Shown in pieces: positions 22,793 to 32,071 of a DNA stretch of 38,556 nt. The notes beneath the pieces were generated by a model that saw only the letters and a program-made list of their open reading frames with translations, was not told the origin of the DNA and did no database searches. The stretch is taken from assembly GCA_027315315.1 (NCBI GenBank), contig DAHUYG010000063.1:1-38556 (forward strand), in the 5' to 3' direction. The DNA comes from Acidimicrobiaceae bacterium. Its GTDB lineage: Bacteria; Actinomycetota; Acidimicrobiia; Acidimicrobiales; RAAP-2. The position numbers and the translations under genes were made by a program. Position 1 is the stretch's first letter. Each line of letters begins with the position of its first letter.

Positions 22793-23449
22793 TCAGCCAC
22801 CAGAGGGAGAGGGCGAGGCGAGCGACGGCCCCTCGAGGACCGTCACGTCGGACACCTTCTGGGTGCCTCCGTTGTCGACCATCTGGACGACGACCCGCAA
22901 GACGTCCGACTGGGGCGCGCTGAGCGTCCTGTTCACGTAGAGCTGGTCGATGACGGCGTACACCTGGGCCTGATTGCCGGTCACGTTCTGCACGTACATG
23001 TCGCGGACCTGGCCTCTCGAGGACGCGAGCGCCGTCTCGAGCTGCTGGCGGATGCTCGAGTTGAAAAAGCGGTTCGCCTGCGTGGCGAAGTCTCCGGTCG
23101 CCATCGCCGTCAGCCTGGCGAAGTCGCTGTCGACCGTCTTCGCGCTGAAGTTGGTCAGGTCGTCCAGGAAGGTCGTGGCGGCCGACCTCGCCTGCGAGGC
23201 CATGGCGTTCTGCCCGTTCAGGTTCGACCAGGCCCGCTCGAAGATGATGGTCCCGGCGATCCCGGCCACCGCGAGGACGGCGAGCACGATCCTGGTCGTC
23301 CGGCCCGGGACCACCGGGGGCCGGCCCGCCTTGGCGCTCCGCCGGCCGCCGCCGTCGAGCGCGGCCTCCTCGCTCGCGTCGTCGGTCTCGTTGACCTCGT
23401 CACGTCGTCGCGCCCCGGGCGCTCCGACCACCTTCACTCCGCTCCCCAC
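22793..23449 (-). CDS. Mce-associated membrane protein
   Basis: 218 aa from GTG 23449 with AAAGGGGA upstream. A charged cytoplasmic N-terminus (about 45 residues) is followed by one TM helix (TRIVLAVLAVAGIAGTIIF), then a periplasmic domain of the Mas type: 'ARSAATTFLDDLTNFSAKTVDSDFARLTAMATGDF' and a C-terminal strand region (QNVTGNQAQVYAVIDQLYVN). Mycobacterial mce operons end with such proteins, which stabilise the Mce complex. It lies about 107 bases after mceF on the same strand, with its own ribosome-binding site. It is the last gene of the mce operon. Confidence 0.88.
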   Translation of the reverse strand: MGSGVKVVGAPGARRRDEVNETDDASEEAALDGGGRRSAKAGRPPVVPGRTTRIVLAVLAVAGIAGTIIFERAWSNLNGQNAMASQARSAATTFLDDLTNFSAKTVDSDFARLTAMATGDFATQANRFFNSSIRQQLETALASSRGQVRDMYVQNVTGNQAQVYAVIDQLYVNRTLSAPQSDVLRVVVQMVDNGGTQKVSDVTVLEGPSLASPSPSGG

Positions 23450-23556
23450 GATGTCCCCTTTCGTCGGGTGGGCGGACCCACGTGCCCTCCATCTCGGCAC
23501 GCTTCCGCCCGCTGTTAGGGAGAACGACCGGGGCGGGCCGGCCTTGCGGCCGAACC

Positions 23557-24891
23557 TCAGCGGCCTGAAGGGCGTCTTGACCTAGGAGAACGTCGAGCGA
23601 AGGCCAGCCCCAGCATCACCAGCACCCCGAGGCTCATCGGGGCGAGGAGCCACGACGCTCCCCCGACGTCGTAGGCGGCGGCCTGCGTGGCCGGCACCGA
23701 GGTGGCCGCTCCGGCTCCCGGCACCTGGGCGTCCTGGGCGCTCGGCTCGACCACCTGGGAGGGACTCGCATCCTGGCCGCCCGGCACGAACCCGGCCTGG
23801 GTCGCCGGTCCGACCCCCTGCCCGAGCTCGGTCGAGCAGCCCGCACCCGGCAGGATGTCGGGCAGCGTGTTGGGCGTGCTGTACGCGCTCGCCATCGGCA
23901 GCTGTGGCGGGATGAGGAGCCGGCTCCGGGCGATGAGCTGATTCGACGACGCGGGGATCCCGCTCACGACCTGCTTGGTGGCGCCCGGCACGATGGCCGA
24001 GTTGATCGCGCCGAAGAACAGCTGGTTCGTGCCGAGGGCGGTCGAGAGGTTCGAGAGGTTCGGGGCCTGGTCGATGTTGGTCACGACCTGGGCCGCGTCG
24101 TGGAAGAGACAGGCGATGTTGGGACCCTGGGAGACGACGAGCTGATCGAGGATGCCGGCCGCCGCCGTGCTCTGCCGGAACAGGGGGTCGAGCTCGTTGC
24201 GATCCTGGGCGAGCACGGCCATCAGCACCTCGGTGTTGGACAGGTCCTGTTGGAGCTGCGGGCCGACCGCGCTGACGGCGTCCATGACCGGCGGGGCGTT
24301 CGCGAGCAGTGCCTTGAAGTTGTCCTGGTACTGGAGGAACTCCTTGGAGAACTCGGTCGACGAGGAGACGATCGTGCGCAGGTTGTTGCCCTCGCCGGCG
24401 AGCCCGGTCGAGAGCGAGCCGAGCAGCGAGTTGAGGTCACCGGCCGGGATGGCCTTCAACAGCCTGACCGCCGCCGTCACCACCCGGCCGACGTTGACCG
24501 GGACGTTCCCCGTCGAGGGGACGTTGGCTCCCGAGCGGATCGGCGGTGCCGGGCGGACCCCCGGCGTCAGCTCGACGATCTGCTCGCCGAGATCGTTTGC
24601 GACGTCGATGGACGCGGAGACGTTGCTCGGGACCGCGACCCCGGGGTTGATGGCCATCTGGACGAGCGCGCCGTGGCGAACGAGGCGCACGTTCGTGACG
24701 CTTCCAACGTCCACTCCGTTCAGCTCGACGCCGAAGTGCGGATTGATGCCCGAGGCGTCGGCGAAGACGCTCGAGATGGTGGTCGGGGAGCGAAGCGGAT
24801 CGCCGATGAGGCTCGTGATCCCGTAGAGCACGAGCGCGACGCTCAGCGCGAAGAAAACGACGAGGTTGATGAGCAGCCGCTTGTGGATCAT
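23557..24891 (-). CDS. mceF: MceF, substrate-binding Mce protein
   Basis: 444 aa. ATG 24891 shares one base with the mceE stop (TGATG). N-terminal TM helix (LLINLVVFFALSVALVLYGI), MCE domain about residues 38-120 (FADASGINPHFGVELNGVDV, VGSVTNV, IVELTPG), then a long helical needle region (about 150-290) and a Pro/Gln/Ala-rich linker. Unusually there is also a C-terminal TM helix (WLLAPMSLGVLVMLGLAFARR) with an Arg-rich end, so both ends would be membrane-anchored. In Mce complexes the six different subunits form the periplasmic lipid tunnel. Sixth and last mce gene of the operon. Confidence 0.92.
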   Translation of the reverse strand: MIHKRLLINLVVFFALSVALVLYGITSLIGDPLRSPTTISSVFADASGINPHFGVELNGVDVGSVTNVRLVRHGALVQMAINPGVAVPSNVSASIDVANDLGEQIVELTPGVRPAPPIRSGANVPSTGNVPVNVGRVVTAAVRLLKAIPAGDLNSLLGSLSTGLAGEGNNLRTIVSSSTEFSKEFLQYQDNFKALLANAPPVMDAVSAVGPQLQQDLSNTEVLMAVLAQDRNELDPLFRQSTAAAGILDQLVVSQGPNIACLFHDAAQVVTNIDQAPNLSNLSTALGTNQLFFGAINSAIVPGATKQVVSGIPASSNQLIARSRLLIPPQLPMASAYSTPNTLPDILPGAGCSTELGQGVGPATQAGFVPGGQDASPSQVVEPSAQDAQVPGAGAATSVPATQAAAYDVGGASWLLAPMSLGVLVMLGLAFARRSPRSRRPSGR

Positions 24892-25901
24892 CAACCGCCT
24901 CCGTTCGGGGCGCACGTCGTCGCGGCACTCGAGTCGTTTTCGCCCCCGCCGGGGATCCCGCAGACGATGATGTCCTCGAAGACCTGGATGAAGTCGTGCA
25001 TCGTGGCGCCGTTCGCGGCCTGGTTGTAATAGGGGAGGTTCTGGACCAACAGGGCGATGTCCTGTTGGTGCGCCGCCAACGAGCCGGCGACCGCCGAGAG
25101 CGACCGTAGCTCGTCGTCGATCTGCGAGAGCGAGTCCCCGAGCAGGCTGTGGCCCTGGATCGACAGGTTGTCGAGGGCCTGCAGCAGGTTGATGAACTGG
25201 GTCGATTGGGTCTGCAGGACCCGCACCGTGTCGGAGAGGTTGGAGATCGCCTGGGCGTCGGTCTGCGCCGAGGGGGCGAGCCCGCTGCCGAGCTGGTTCA
25301 GGTTGCCGATGAGCGATTGGATCTCGCCGTCGCGCGACGCGTACCCGGCGGTCACGCTCGACAGGTCGTTCAGGAGCTGGCGGATGTTGGACGACTGGCC
25401 CCCGAAGCCCTGGCCACCGGCCTGGACGATCTCGGCCAGCTCCGTGTCCGGGATGGCGCCGAACACCTGGCTTGCGGACTTGACCAGCTGCTCGACCTCC
25501 GGCTGCACCCCGGTGTCGACGATCAGCGCGTCGTTGGCGAGACGACCCGCCGGCCCGCCGCGGGTCGGCACCAGCTGGACGAAGTAATCACCGAGGACCG
25601 AGGTCTGCTCGAGCTCGGCCTTCACCGCGGCGGGCACGCGCGCCGAGCGCTCGATCGTCATCTCCACCCGCGCCCGGTTCCCGTCGAGCGAGATGGTGTC
25701 GACGCGCCCGACCGGGATGTCGGCCATGTCGACCGGCGCGCCACCGACCAGCTGGTTGACGTCGGAGAACTCGGCGAACGCGGTGAGGTCGGTGGCCGGC
25801 CCGCCCGAGCCGAGACAGCCGCTCAGCCCGAGCGCCACCGTCGCCATGACGAGCGGCACCGCCGCGACCCGCACGACGCGTCGCTCGGTCCAGGGCCTCA
25901 C
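24891..25901 (-). CDS. mceE: MceE, lipoprotein Mce subunit
   Basis: 336 aa from GTG 25901, overlapping the mceD stop (GTGA). A clear lipoprotein signal peptide ends in lipobox LSGC with Cys29, matching the rule that MceE is the lipidated subunit. The MCE domain spans about 40-120 (FAEFSDVNQLVGGAPVDMAD, IPVGRVDTI, DYFVQLVP), followed by helical coiled segments rich in Gln/Ser/Leu to the C-terminus, with two late cysteines (IVCGIPGG, TTCAPN). It should sit in the ring of six Mce proteins, anchored by its lipid. Confidence 0.92.
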   Translation of the reverse strand: MRPWTERRVVRVAAVPLVMATVALGLSGCLGSGGPATDLTAFAEFSDVNQLVGGAPVDMADIPVGRVDTISLDGNRARVEMTIERSARVPAAVKAELEQTSVLGDYFVQLVPTRGGPAGRLANDALIVDTGVQPEVEQLVKSASQVFGAIPDTELAEIVQAGGQGFGGQSSNIRQLLNDLSSVTAGYASRDGEIQSLIGNLNQLGSGLAPSAQTDAQAISNLSDTVRVLQTQSTQFINLLQALDNLSIQGHSLLGDSLSQIDDELRSLSAVAGSLAAHQQDIALLVQNLPYYNQAANGATMHDFIQVFEDIIVCGIPGGGENDSSAATTCAPNGGG

Positions 25902-27574
25902 GAACCAACCCGCCTCGGCCCGCGGTGCAGCGCGGCCGGAGTGTGGTGACGTTGGCGCCCGCGGATGGCATGGGGATGCTTGCGGGGCCTGCCCGCGTGC
26001 CTGGCGCCGGGTATGGGGGGCAACAGGCGGGCCGCCGGCGCCGTGAGCGAGGGTGCGCTGTAGGCGGTGGTCTGTGCGCTCTGGTTCGCGGCCGACGAGT
26101 TGGGCTGGCAGATGATCAGCAGCTGACAGGTCGCCCCCGTGCCCCCCGAGGAGCCCGAGCTCGATCCCGCCGAGCCGCTCGACGGGGAACTCGGCGACCC
26201 CGGTGCTGTCGAGCCACCCGAGGATGCCGAGCCCGAGGAGCTGGTCGGCTGGGTCGAGCCGCCCGACAACGGACCGGTGGTGGATCCGCCGGTGGCCGAG
26301 CTGACCCCGGGGATCTCCGCGAGGCCCTGGGCGAACAGCGACATGGGCGAGGTCGTCGGCGGCGCCTGGCCGTTGGCGAGCGCGTTGAGCACCACCGCGA
26401 CGTTGCCGAGGATCGGGTTGAAGAAGCCCGAGTCCGGGTTGCCGCAGGACTGGAGCGTCGTGATCTCGGTCGTGGTGAGGCCGGTGGAGTGGTTGGCGAG
26501 GATCCTGCGGCACACGCCGGCGAGGCGGTCGCGCACGAGGCCGGCGACGTAGTCACCGGTCACCCCGGGGGGGAGCTGGTTGTTGAGGTTGAGCCAGTTG
26601 TAGGTGGGGTCGTAGCTCCGCCCGGCCGCCGCGAAGAGGCGCACCGCCTGGGTGAGCCCCTCGTCGATCGAGGGGATGTTCCGGTCGATGGTCCTTCCGG
26701 CCGTCGTGATCGTGCCGACGTCCTGTTGGAGCGCCGCCAGGTTCGGGGTGAGCAGGTTGACGAGGTCGGTCGTGGCGTTGGTCAGCTGGGTGATCGCGTC
26801 GCCCAGCTGGCCGCTGTGGCCGGCGACGACGGTCGACACCGTGTCGTAGTCGCTGATGAGGGACTGGATCTGCGAGCTCTGTGAATCGAGCGACCCGGTG
26901 AGCTGCGCGAGCGACCCGTTCAGCTGCCCGAGGTTGTCGCCCTTCGCGGCGAGGAGTCGGAGCGTCCCGGCGGCGCCCGTGATGAGCTGGTGCAGGCTCG
27001 CGCCCTCGCCGTTCAGGTCGGTCGCGAGGTTCGCGACGAGCTCCCCGACCGCGTGGGGGTTCAGCTGGTTCAGGGTCTTCGCGAGGTCCTTCAGGACCTG
27101 GTCGGTCGAGACCGGCTCGGTCGTGCGCGACTCGGGGATGACCGCGCCGGTCGCGAGACGCGGGCCCCCTGGGTAACCGGGCGAGATTTCGATGTCGGGC
27201 TGCCCGAGGAGCGTCGGGGACTCGAACGAGGCGATCGCACGGGCCGGGATCGAGTCGGCCCGGTCCACCCGCATGCCCACGACCACGGCGTCGGCCACGT
27301 TGCGCACCGACGTGACCGTGCCGACGCGCACGCCGAGCAGGTTGACGGCGGCGCCGGGGAACAGCCCCGGGGTCTTGGCGAACACCGCGGTGACCGGGTA
27401 CGTCGGCGTCCCGCTCGTCACCTCGTAGCCCGCCAACGCCCCCACGATGAGCACGAGGGCAAGAAGGATCACCCAGGGGGAGCGGTGCCCACCGGTGTGC
27501 CCGGTCTCGGGCCGGAGCCGGATCGGCGGGACGACCGGGAGCTTCCGGGTCGACGGCGAGACCGCGGTGCTCAT
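25898..27574 (-). CDS. mceD: MceD, Mce subunit with long disordered tail
   Basis: 558 aa, the longest of the six. ATG 27574 shares one base with the mceC stop. TM helix at about 33-50 (WVILLALVLIVGALAGY), MCE domain about 58-135 (VFAKTPGLFPGAAVNLLGVR, VGTVTSV, DIEISPGYPGG), helical region about 150-330 and a conserved-looking Cys pair (AGVCRRI, LQSCGNP). From about residue 440 a Gly/Ser/Thr-rich stretch leads into a Cys-containing patch (TCQLLIICQPN) and a basic His/Arg-rich end. The tail frame is supported by the GTGA overlap with mceE. Confidence 0.9.
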   Translation of the reverse strand: MSTAVSPSTRKLPVVPPIRLRPETGHTGGHRSPWVILLALVLIVGALAGYEVTSGTPTYPVTAVFAKTPGLFPGAAVNLLGVRVGTVTSVRNVADAVVVGMRVDRADSIPARAIASFESPTLLGQPDIEISPGYPGGPRLATGAVIPESRTTEPVSTDQVLKDLAKTLNQLNPHAVGELVANLATDLNGEGASLHQLITGAAGTLRLLAAKGDNLGQLNGSLAQLTGSLDSQSSQIQSLISDYDTVSTVVAGHSGQLGDAITQLTNATTDLVNLLTPNLAALQQDVGTITTAGRTIDRNIPSIDEGLTQAVRLFAAAGRSYDPTYNWLNLNNQLPPGVTGDYVAGLVRDRLAGVCRRILANHSTGLTTTEITTLQSCGNPDSGFFNPILGNVAVVLNALANGQAPPTTSPMSLFAQGLAEIPGVSSATGGSTTGPLSGGSTQPTSSSGSASSGGSTAPGSPSSPSSGSAGSSSGSSGGTGATCQLLIICQPNSSAANQSAQTTAYSAPSLTAPAARLLPPIPGARHAGRPRKHPHAIRGRQRHHTPAALHRGPRRVGS

Positions 27575-28815
27575 CAGCCACCTCCGATCAGGGGGTCGAT
27601 GAGTTGCTGGAGCCCACCCACCCCCGAGCTCGGCGCCGCCGGGCCGCTCGATCCCCCCGCAGAGGAGGACGAGCCCGACGACGACCCACCGGTCGACCCA
27701 CCCGTCACCGGCCCCGACGAGGCCCCCGGGGCCGGTGAGCTTGCGCCCGGGAGCGGCCCGGTCTGCGCGCTGCAGGACAGCGGGTCGGGGCCGAGCACCA
27801 GGTTGAGCGCCTGGTCCAGGGCGCCGCAGGGCCCGAGCACGCCGAAGGCCCCGCCGAGCGTGACCGGGTTCGTGAACATGTTGGCCCACGTGTTGGGGTA
27901 GTCGTTCGGGCCCGAGTAGCCGACCGACGCGAACCCCTTCACCCCCGAGGCGAGATAGGAGAGCCCCTCGGCCAGGTCCAGTTGGTGCTGCGACACGATG
28001 CCGAGGACCGAGTGCAGGTTCTGGAGCAGCGAGTTCAGCTGCGACTGGTTGCCTCCGACGAGCGAGGAGGTCTGCGAGGCCATCTGCTCGATGTTGTCGA
28101 TGAGGCTCCCGAGTTGGCCGCTGTGGGCGGCGAGCCCCGCCTCGACGGTGTTCAGGTTGTCGATGAGCGACACCAGGGCCTGGTCGTGGTCGGCGAGGGT
28201 CGAGGACACCTGCTGCGCCGAGTCGATCAGCTGGGAGACCTGGCCCGATCGCTGGTCGACCGTCGTCGTGAGGGCACCGAGGCCATCGATGATCTCCTTC
28301 ACCTGGGTCTGCTTGCCCTTGGTGATGGTGCCCAGCTGCTCGACGAGGGAGTTGAGCGCCTTGGCGTTCGTCTCGGTGAGCAGGCGGCCGGCAGCGTTCT
28401 GCAGCTGATAGATCTGGACCGGCACCTGGGTGTTGTTGATCAGCGCCCCCGAACGCAGTGGATGCGACCAGCCGCCCAGGGGTTCGAGCGTGACGTCCTC
28501 GAGGCCGAGGAGGGTCTGCACCTCGACCGCCGCAGCCGTGTCGTGGGGGAGGACCGTCCCGTTGTTCACGTCCAGGGTGGCGATGACGGAGTTCCCGGCG
28601 AGCCGCACGTTGGCGACCGAGCCCACGCTGACGCCGGCCAACAGGACCTTGGTCCCCTTCGAGATCCCCGCCGCGTTCGAAAAGCGCGCCTCGATCGAGT
28701 AGCTCGACTCGAACAGGCCGCGGTTTAACACGATGACGGCACCGACGATCAGCGCCATCACGATGAGCGCCACCGCGCCCAGCTTGCGCGGGTTGCGGTC
28801 GCCGAACGCCTTCAT
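27574..28815 (-). CDS. mceC: MceC, Mce subunit
   Basis: 413 aa. ATG 28815 overlaps the mceB stop (ATGA). TM helix about 13-31 (GAVALIVMALIVGAVIVLN), MCE domain about 38-115 (ARFSNAAGISKGTKVLLAGV, VGSVANV, LEDVTLEPL), then a long amphipathic helical region with repeated Gln/Leu/Ser heptad-like segments (about 135-290), a Cys pair (GPCGALDQ, PLSCSAQ) and a Gly/Ser/Pro-rich tail. Third gene of the mce series. Confidence 0.92.
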   Translation of the reverse strand: MKAFGDRNPRKLGAVALIVMALIVGAVIVLNRGLFESSYSIEARFSNAAGISKGTKVLLAGVSVGSVANVRLAGNSVIATLDVNNGTVLPHDTAAAVEVQTLLGLEDVTLEPLGGWSHPLRSGALINNTQVPVQIYQLQNAAGRLLTETNAKALNSLVEQLGTITKGKQTQVKEIIDGLGALTTTVDQRSGQVSQLIDSAQQVSSTLADHDQALVSLIDNLNTVEAGLAAHSGQLGSLIDNIEQMASQTSSLVGGNQSQLNSLLQNLHSVLGIVSQHQLDLAEGLSYLASGVKGFASVGYSGPNDYPNTWANMFTNPVTLGGAFGVLGPCGALDQALNLVLGPDPLSCSAQTGPLPGASSPAPGASSGPVTGGSTGGSSSGSSSSAGGSSGPAAPSSGVGGLQQLIDPLIGGG

Positions 28816-29957
28816 TGTCCGGTCCCCGAGTTCCCGGTCCCGCTGCCCCCGACCGCACCGAGGATGTTGGGGATGCTCGAGGTCCCAGACGACGGCGAGG
28901 ACGACCCCGGCAGTGAGGGCGCCTGGGGCGAGGTCCCGGTGGGCGCCCCACCCACGCCCGATCCGGTGGGTGGGTTGGTCGGCTGGTAGTAGGTGCAGGC
29001 CGTCTCGTTGGCGAGGCAGGTGTAGACGGTCTGGATCTGGAACCACTGGCCCCACGCCGAGATCTCGGTGTAGGGAGCCAGGCCCTCGCCGAGCCCGCTC
29101 AGGCCCTGGGACAGGTTCTGTTGGTTCTGGTTGAGCGTCGAGAGCACGGCGTCGAGGCTCGAGATGCTCGACGAGAGATTGCCCTGGTTTGCACCGAGCA
29201 GGCTGGCGAGGTCGCTCGAGACCTGCGAGAGGTTCCCCACGACGTCGTCGAGCAGGGTGTTGTGCGAGGCGAGCGACTGGGAGAGCACCTGCAGGTTCGA
29301 CACGAGGGTGCCCAGGTCACCGCTGCGCGATGCGATGGCGGTCATCACCTGATCGAGGTTGCCGATGATCGCCCCGACCTGGGTGTTCATGTCGCCGACG
29401 GTCTTGGATACCGCGGCGCCGCTGTCGAGCAGCTGGTTGATCTGGGCGGTGTCCCCCTCGATGGCGCCCGACACGCCACGCACGAAGGCGTTGCCCTCGC
29501 TCGGGTTGATGGACTGGAGGAACGGCCCGAGCGAGTTCAAGAGCGCGTTCACGCTGGCGTCCGAGACGTCGTGGCTGAGCGGGAGCGTTGAACCCGGCGG
29601 GAGTTGTCGGCCGTGCGCGCTCGGATACAGGTACATGACCTTCTGGCCGATCACGTTGCGCCAGCGCACCCCGAAGTCGGACGCCGAGCGCAGCTTCACC
29701 TGGTTCTGGACGCTCAGGGTCACGAGGGCGTGCGCCCGCTGAACGGCGATGCCCGAGACCTGGCCGACCGGCACGCCGGCGATGTCCACGTCGTCACCGG
29801 TGTTGAGCCCGGTCACGTCGGAGACCTGCGCGTAGTAGGTGTGGCGGGAGGAGAAGAACGAGAGGTTGCCGATCTTGATGCCGAGCAGAGCGAGAAGCAC
29901 CAGGCACACGACGCCGAAGGCTGCGAACTTGATGGCCGAGCGGCCCCAGCGCTTCAT
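28812..29957 (-). CDS. mceB: MceB, Mce subunit
   Basis: 381 aa. ATG 29957 overlaps the mceA stop (ATGA). TM helix about 10-27 (KFAAFGVVCLVLLALLGI), MCE domain about 40-115 (AQVSDVTGLNTGDDVDIAGV, VGQVSGI, GQKVMYLYP), helical region about 135-290 rich in Gln/Asn/Ser, a Cys pair (VYTCLANETACTYY) and a Gly/Ser/Thr/Pro tail. Placed second in the series, as in mycobacterial mce operons. Confidence 0.92.
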   Translation of the reverse strand: MKRWGRSAIKFAAFGVVCLVLLALLGIKIGNLSFFSSRHTYYAQVSDVTGLNTGDDVDIAGVPVGQVSGIAVQRAHALVTLSVQNQVKLRSASDFGVRWRNVIGQKVMYLYPSAHGRQLPPGSTLPLSHDVSDASVNALLNSLGPFLQSINPSEGNAFVRGVSGAIEGDTAQINQLLDSGAAVSKTVGDMNTQVGAIIGNLDQVMTAIASRSGDLGTLVSNLQVLSQSLASHNTLLDDVVGNLSQVSSDLASLLGANQGNLSSSISSLDAVLSTLNQNQQNLSQGLSGLGEGLAPYTEISAWGQWFQIQTVYTCLANETACTYYQPTNPPTGSGVGGAPTGTSPQAPSLPGSSSPSSGTSSIPNILGAVGGSGTGNSGTGQ

Positions 29958-31222
29958 GACCCGCCCCCGAGCAGCGAGTCGATGTACCCGCTGATGTCCT
30001 GTGTGGTCGGGTTCGACGGCGCGCCGAGGAGCCCGTAGACCTGGTTGTCGATCGACTGCAGCGCCTGGCGGGCCTGGGCGCTCGCCTGGGGGCTCGGGGT
30101 CGCGGGCGTCGTCGAGGAGCCCTGCAGCGCGTCGAACTGCGCGAACTGCGACGAGCAGTTGAAGGCGGAACCCGACCCGGCGAGCGCCTGCTGGAGGGGC
30201 TCGAGGAATGCGAGGTTGGACCCAGCGGGTGCGATCAGGCTGCAGACCAGCTGGTTGACGTCCGAGAAGAGGATGAACGTGTTGAAGTAGCCGAAGCGTG
30301 ACCCGTCGGGGAGCGCCACCGGGCTGACGGCGTGGCCGATCTTGTAGACGTACTCGTAGAGCCCCTGGATCATCGATCCGACGTCGGAGGCGTGCGCCAT
30401 GAAGACCCGGGCCACGTTGTCCCCGTTCGCGATCAGCGCCGCTATGTCCGGGTGATAGTCGCTGAGCAGCGTCGTGAGGTGCTCGGAGAACGGCGTCAGC
30501 GCTGCGAGGAGCCTCGCGTAGTCAGCGGCGTCGGCGTTGAACGCCGGGAGCGCCACGTTCTCCTGTGCCGAGAGACCGTTCAGCGCGCCGGTCGTCGGGA
30601 CCAGCGCGCCGACGAACCGGGAGAACGAGTCGAGCGCGGCGAGCTGGGACTGGAGCGTGGAGTCCAAGAGCGCGGCGAGCTTGGCCCCCTCGCCGAAGGA
30701 GGCGGCGATCTGCGGGCCCTCACCCGCCGACGCCTGAGCGAGCTCGGAGACCACGGTGCCGAGGTCGGTCGTGTTGATCTGGCGGAGCAGCGGGTCGGCC
30801 GCCGCGAACAGCTCGCCGAGGTTGTCGGAGTCAGCCGTCCGGGCGATCGTCGAGCCGGGCGAGAGGTACGGCGGAGCGACCGAGTTCCTCGGCGTGGTGA
30901 TCGAGACCTGGTCGGCCCCGAAGAGATTGATCGGCCCGATGGTCGCGGTGGCATCGCTCGGTACGCGGAACGATGGGTCGAACAGCATGGTGACCTTGGC
31001 CCTGGTCCCGGCGAGCGCCATGGTGGACACCTCCCCCACCTGGACACCGCGAAAGACCACCTCGGATCCCGGATGCAACCCCTGTCCGGCACCGTTGAAG
31101 TAGCCGGCGAGCGCGTAGCGATCGGAGAAGTCACCGTTGGACCAGCGTACGAGCACGACGCAGGTGGCGGCGATGACCGCGAGCGCCAGGAGGGCGACGA
31201 CGAGGCGGCGGAGCGGGTTCAT
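29954..31222 (-). CDS. mceA: MceA, Mce subunit
   Basis: 422 aa. ATG 31222 overlaps the yrbEB stop (ATGA). TM helix about 6-26 (RLVVALLALAVIAATCVVLV), MCE domain about 36-112 (GYFNGAGQGLHPGSEVVFRG, VQVGEVSTM, FGADQVSITT), a helical region (about 125-320), and paired cysteines (NQLVCSLIAP, AFNCSSQF) before a Ser/Gln-rich tail. In known systems Mce1A-type subunits contribute to the lipid-conducting tunnel between outer layer and inner-membrane permease. First mce gene after the permeases. Confidence 0.92.
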   Translation of the reverse strand: MNPLRRLVVALLALAVIAATCVVLVRWSNGDFSDRYALAGYFNGAGQGLHPGSEVVFRGVQVGEVSTMALAGTRAKVTMLFDPSFRVPSDATATIGPINLFGADQVSITTPRNSVAPPYLSPGSTIARTADSDNLGELFAAADPLLRQINTTDLGTVVSELAQASAGEGPQIAASFGEGAKLAALLDSTLQSQLAALDSFSRFVGALVPTTGALNGLSAQENVALPAFNADAADYARLLAALTPFSEHLTTLLSDYHPDIAALIANGDNVARVFMAHASDVGSMIQGLYEYVYKIGHAVSPVALPDGSRFGYFNTFILFSDVNQLVCSLIAPAGSNLAFLEPLQQALAGSGSAFNCSSQFAQFDALQGSSTTPATPSPQASAQARQALQSIDNQVYGLLGAPSNPTTQDISGYIDSLLGGGS

Positions 31223-32070
31223 CCGACCAACTTCGCGGTGACGTTGATGCCGCCGAAGAGCACGAGCGACATGAGGAGGTTGACGAGCACGATCAAGATG
31301 ATCGAGAGGCGGATCGCCCGCCCGACCGCCACGCCCACCTCGGCGGGGCCCCCGCGCACGTTGTAGCCGTAGAAGCAGTGGATGAGCGCGACCAGGATGG
31401 CGAAGACGATCGCCTTCAAGAATGAGTAGAAGATGTCGATCGGCGGGAGGAAGAGCTGGAAGTAGTGCTGGTACGTGCCGGTAGACAGCCCGAAGAACTT
31501 GGTCACGATGAGCTCGGTGGCGATGTAGCTGGAGAAGAGGGCGGCCAGGTAGAGGGGGATCATCGTGATGAGCGCCGCCCACACCCGGGTCGCCACGAGG
31601 TAGACGACGCTGTTGATCCCCATGACCTCGAGCGCGTCGACCTCCTCTGAGATCCGCATCGCGCCGAGCTGTGCCGTGAATCCCGCCCCGACCTGGGCGG
31701 CCAGCGCGATGCCGGCCACCAGCGGCGTGATCTCGCGGGTGTTGGCGAGCGATGACACCACACCGGTGAAGGCCTGGGCGCCGATCTGCGCGAGGCCGGT
31801 GAACCCTTCGAGGCCGACCTCGGTCCCGGTGAAGAACGCGATGGAGACCACCACGAAGAACATCCCGCCGCCCACCACGAGCGCTCCGGGCCCTATGGTG
31901 ATGTCGGCCATCAGCACGGCGATCTCCTTGCGGTAGCGCAAGGCACGGGGCATGGCCCGCAGGATCCGCTGATAGAAGTGCAGCTGCCAGAAGAACCCGT
32001 CGAACGACGACAGGGTGGAGCGCGCCGACGCCTGCACCTGGGATTGCAACGACCGGGCGGTGATCGTCAT
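31219..32070 (-). CDS. YrbEB/MlaE-type ABC permease of the Mce system
   Basis: 283 aa from ATG 32070, one base after the yrbEA stop codon. MlaE permease family: N-terminal amphipathic helix (FWQLHFYQRILRAMPRALRYRKEI) and about five to six TM helices, with the conserved EQ-loop-like segment 'AAQVGAGFTAQLGAMRISEEVDALEVMGIN' that contacts the ATPase. It forms the inner-membrane channel with YrbEA. It overlaps mceA by four bases. Confidence 0.93.
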   Translation of the reverse strand: MTITARSLQSQVQASARSTLSSFDGFFWQLHFYQRILRAMPRALRYRKEIAVLMADITIGPGALVVGGGMFFVVVSIAFFTGTEVGLEGFTGLAQIGAQAFTGVVSSLANTREITPLVAGIALAAQVGAGFTAQLGAMRISEEVDALEVMGINSVVYLVATRVWAALITMIPLYLAALFSSYIATELIVTKFFGLSTGTYQHYFQLFLPPIDIFYSFLKAIVFAILVALIHCFYGYNVRGGPAEVGVAVGRAIRLSIILIVLVNLLMSLVLFGGINVTAKLVG

Positions 32071-32071
32071 C

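Noticed and set aside
24100..25949. Plus-strand ORFs at 24100-25029 and 25149-25949
   Set aside because: Shadows of mceF and mceE, whose overlaps, lipobox and MCE domains fix the minus-strand frames.
27575..28951. Upstream extension of the mceD frame over mceC
   Set aside because: The extension is antisense-like in composition, whereas ATG 27574 begins a normal Mce N-terminus.
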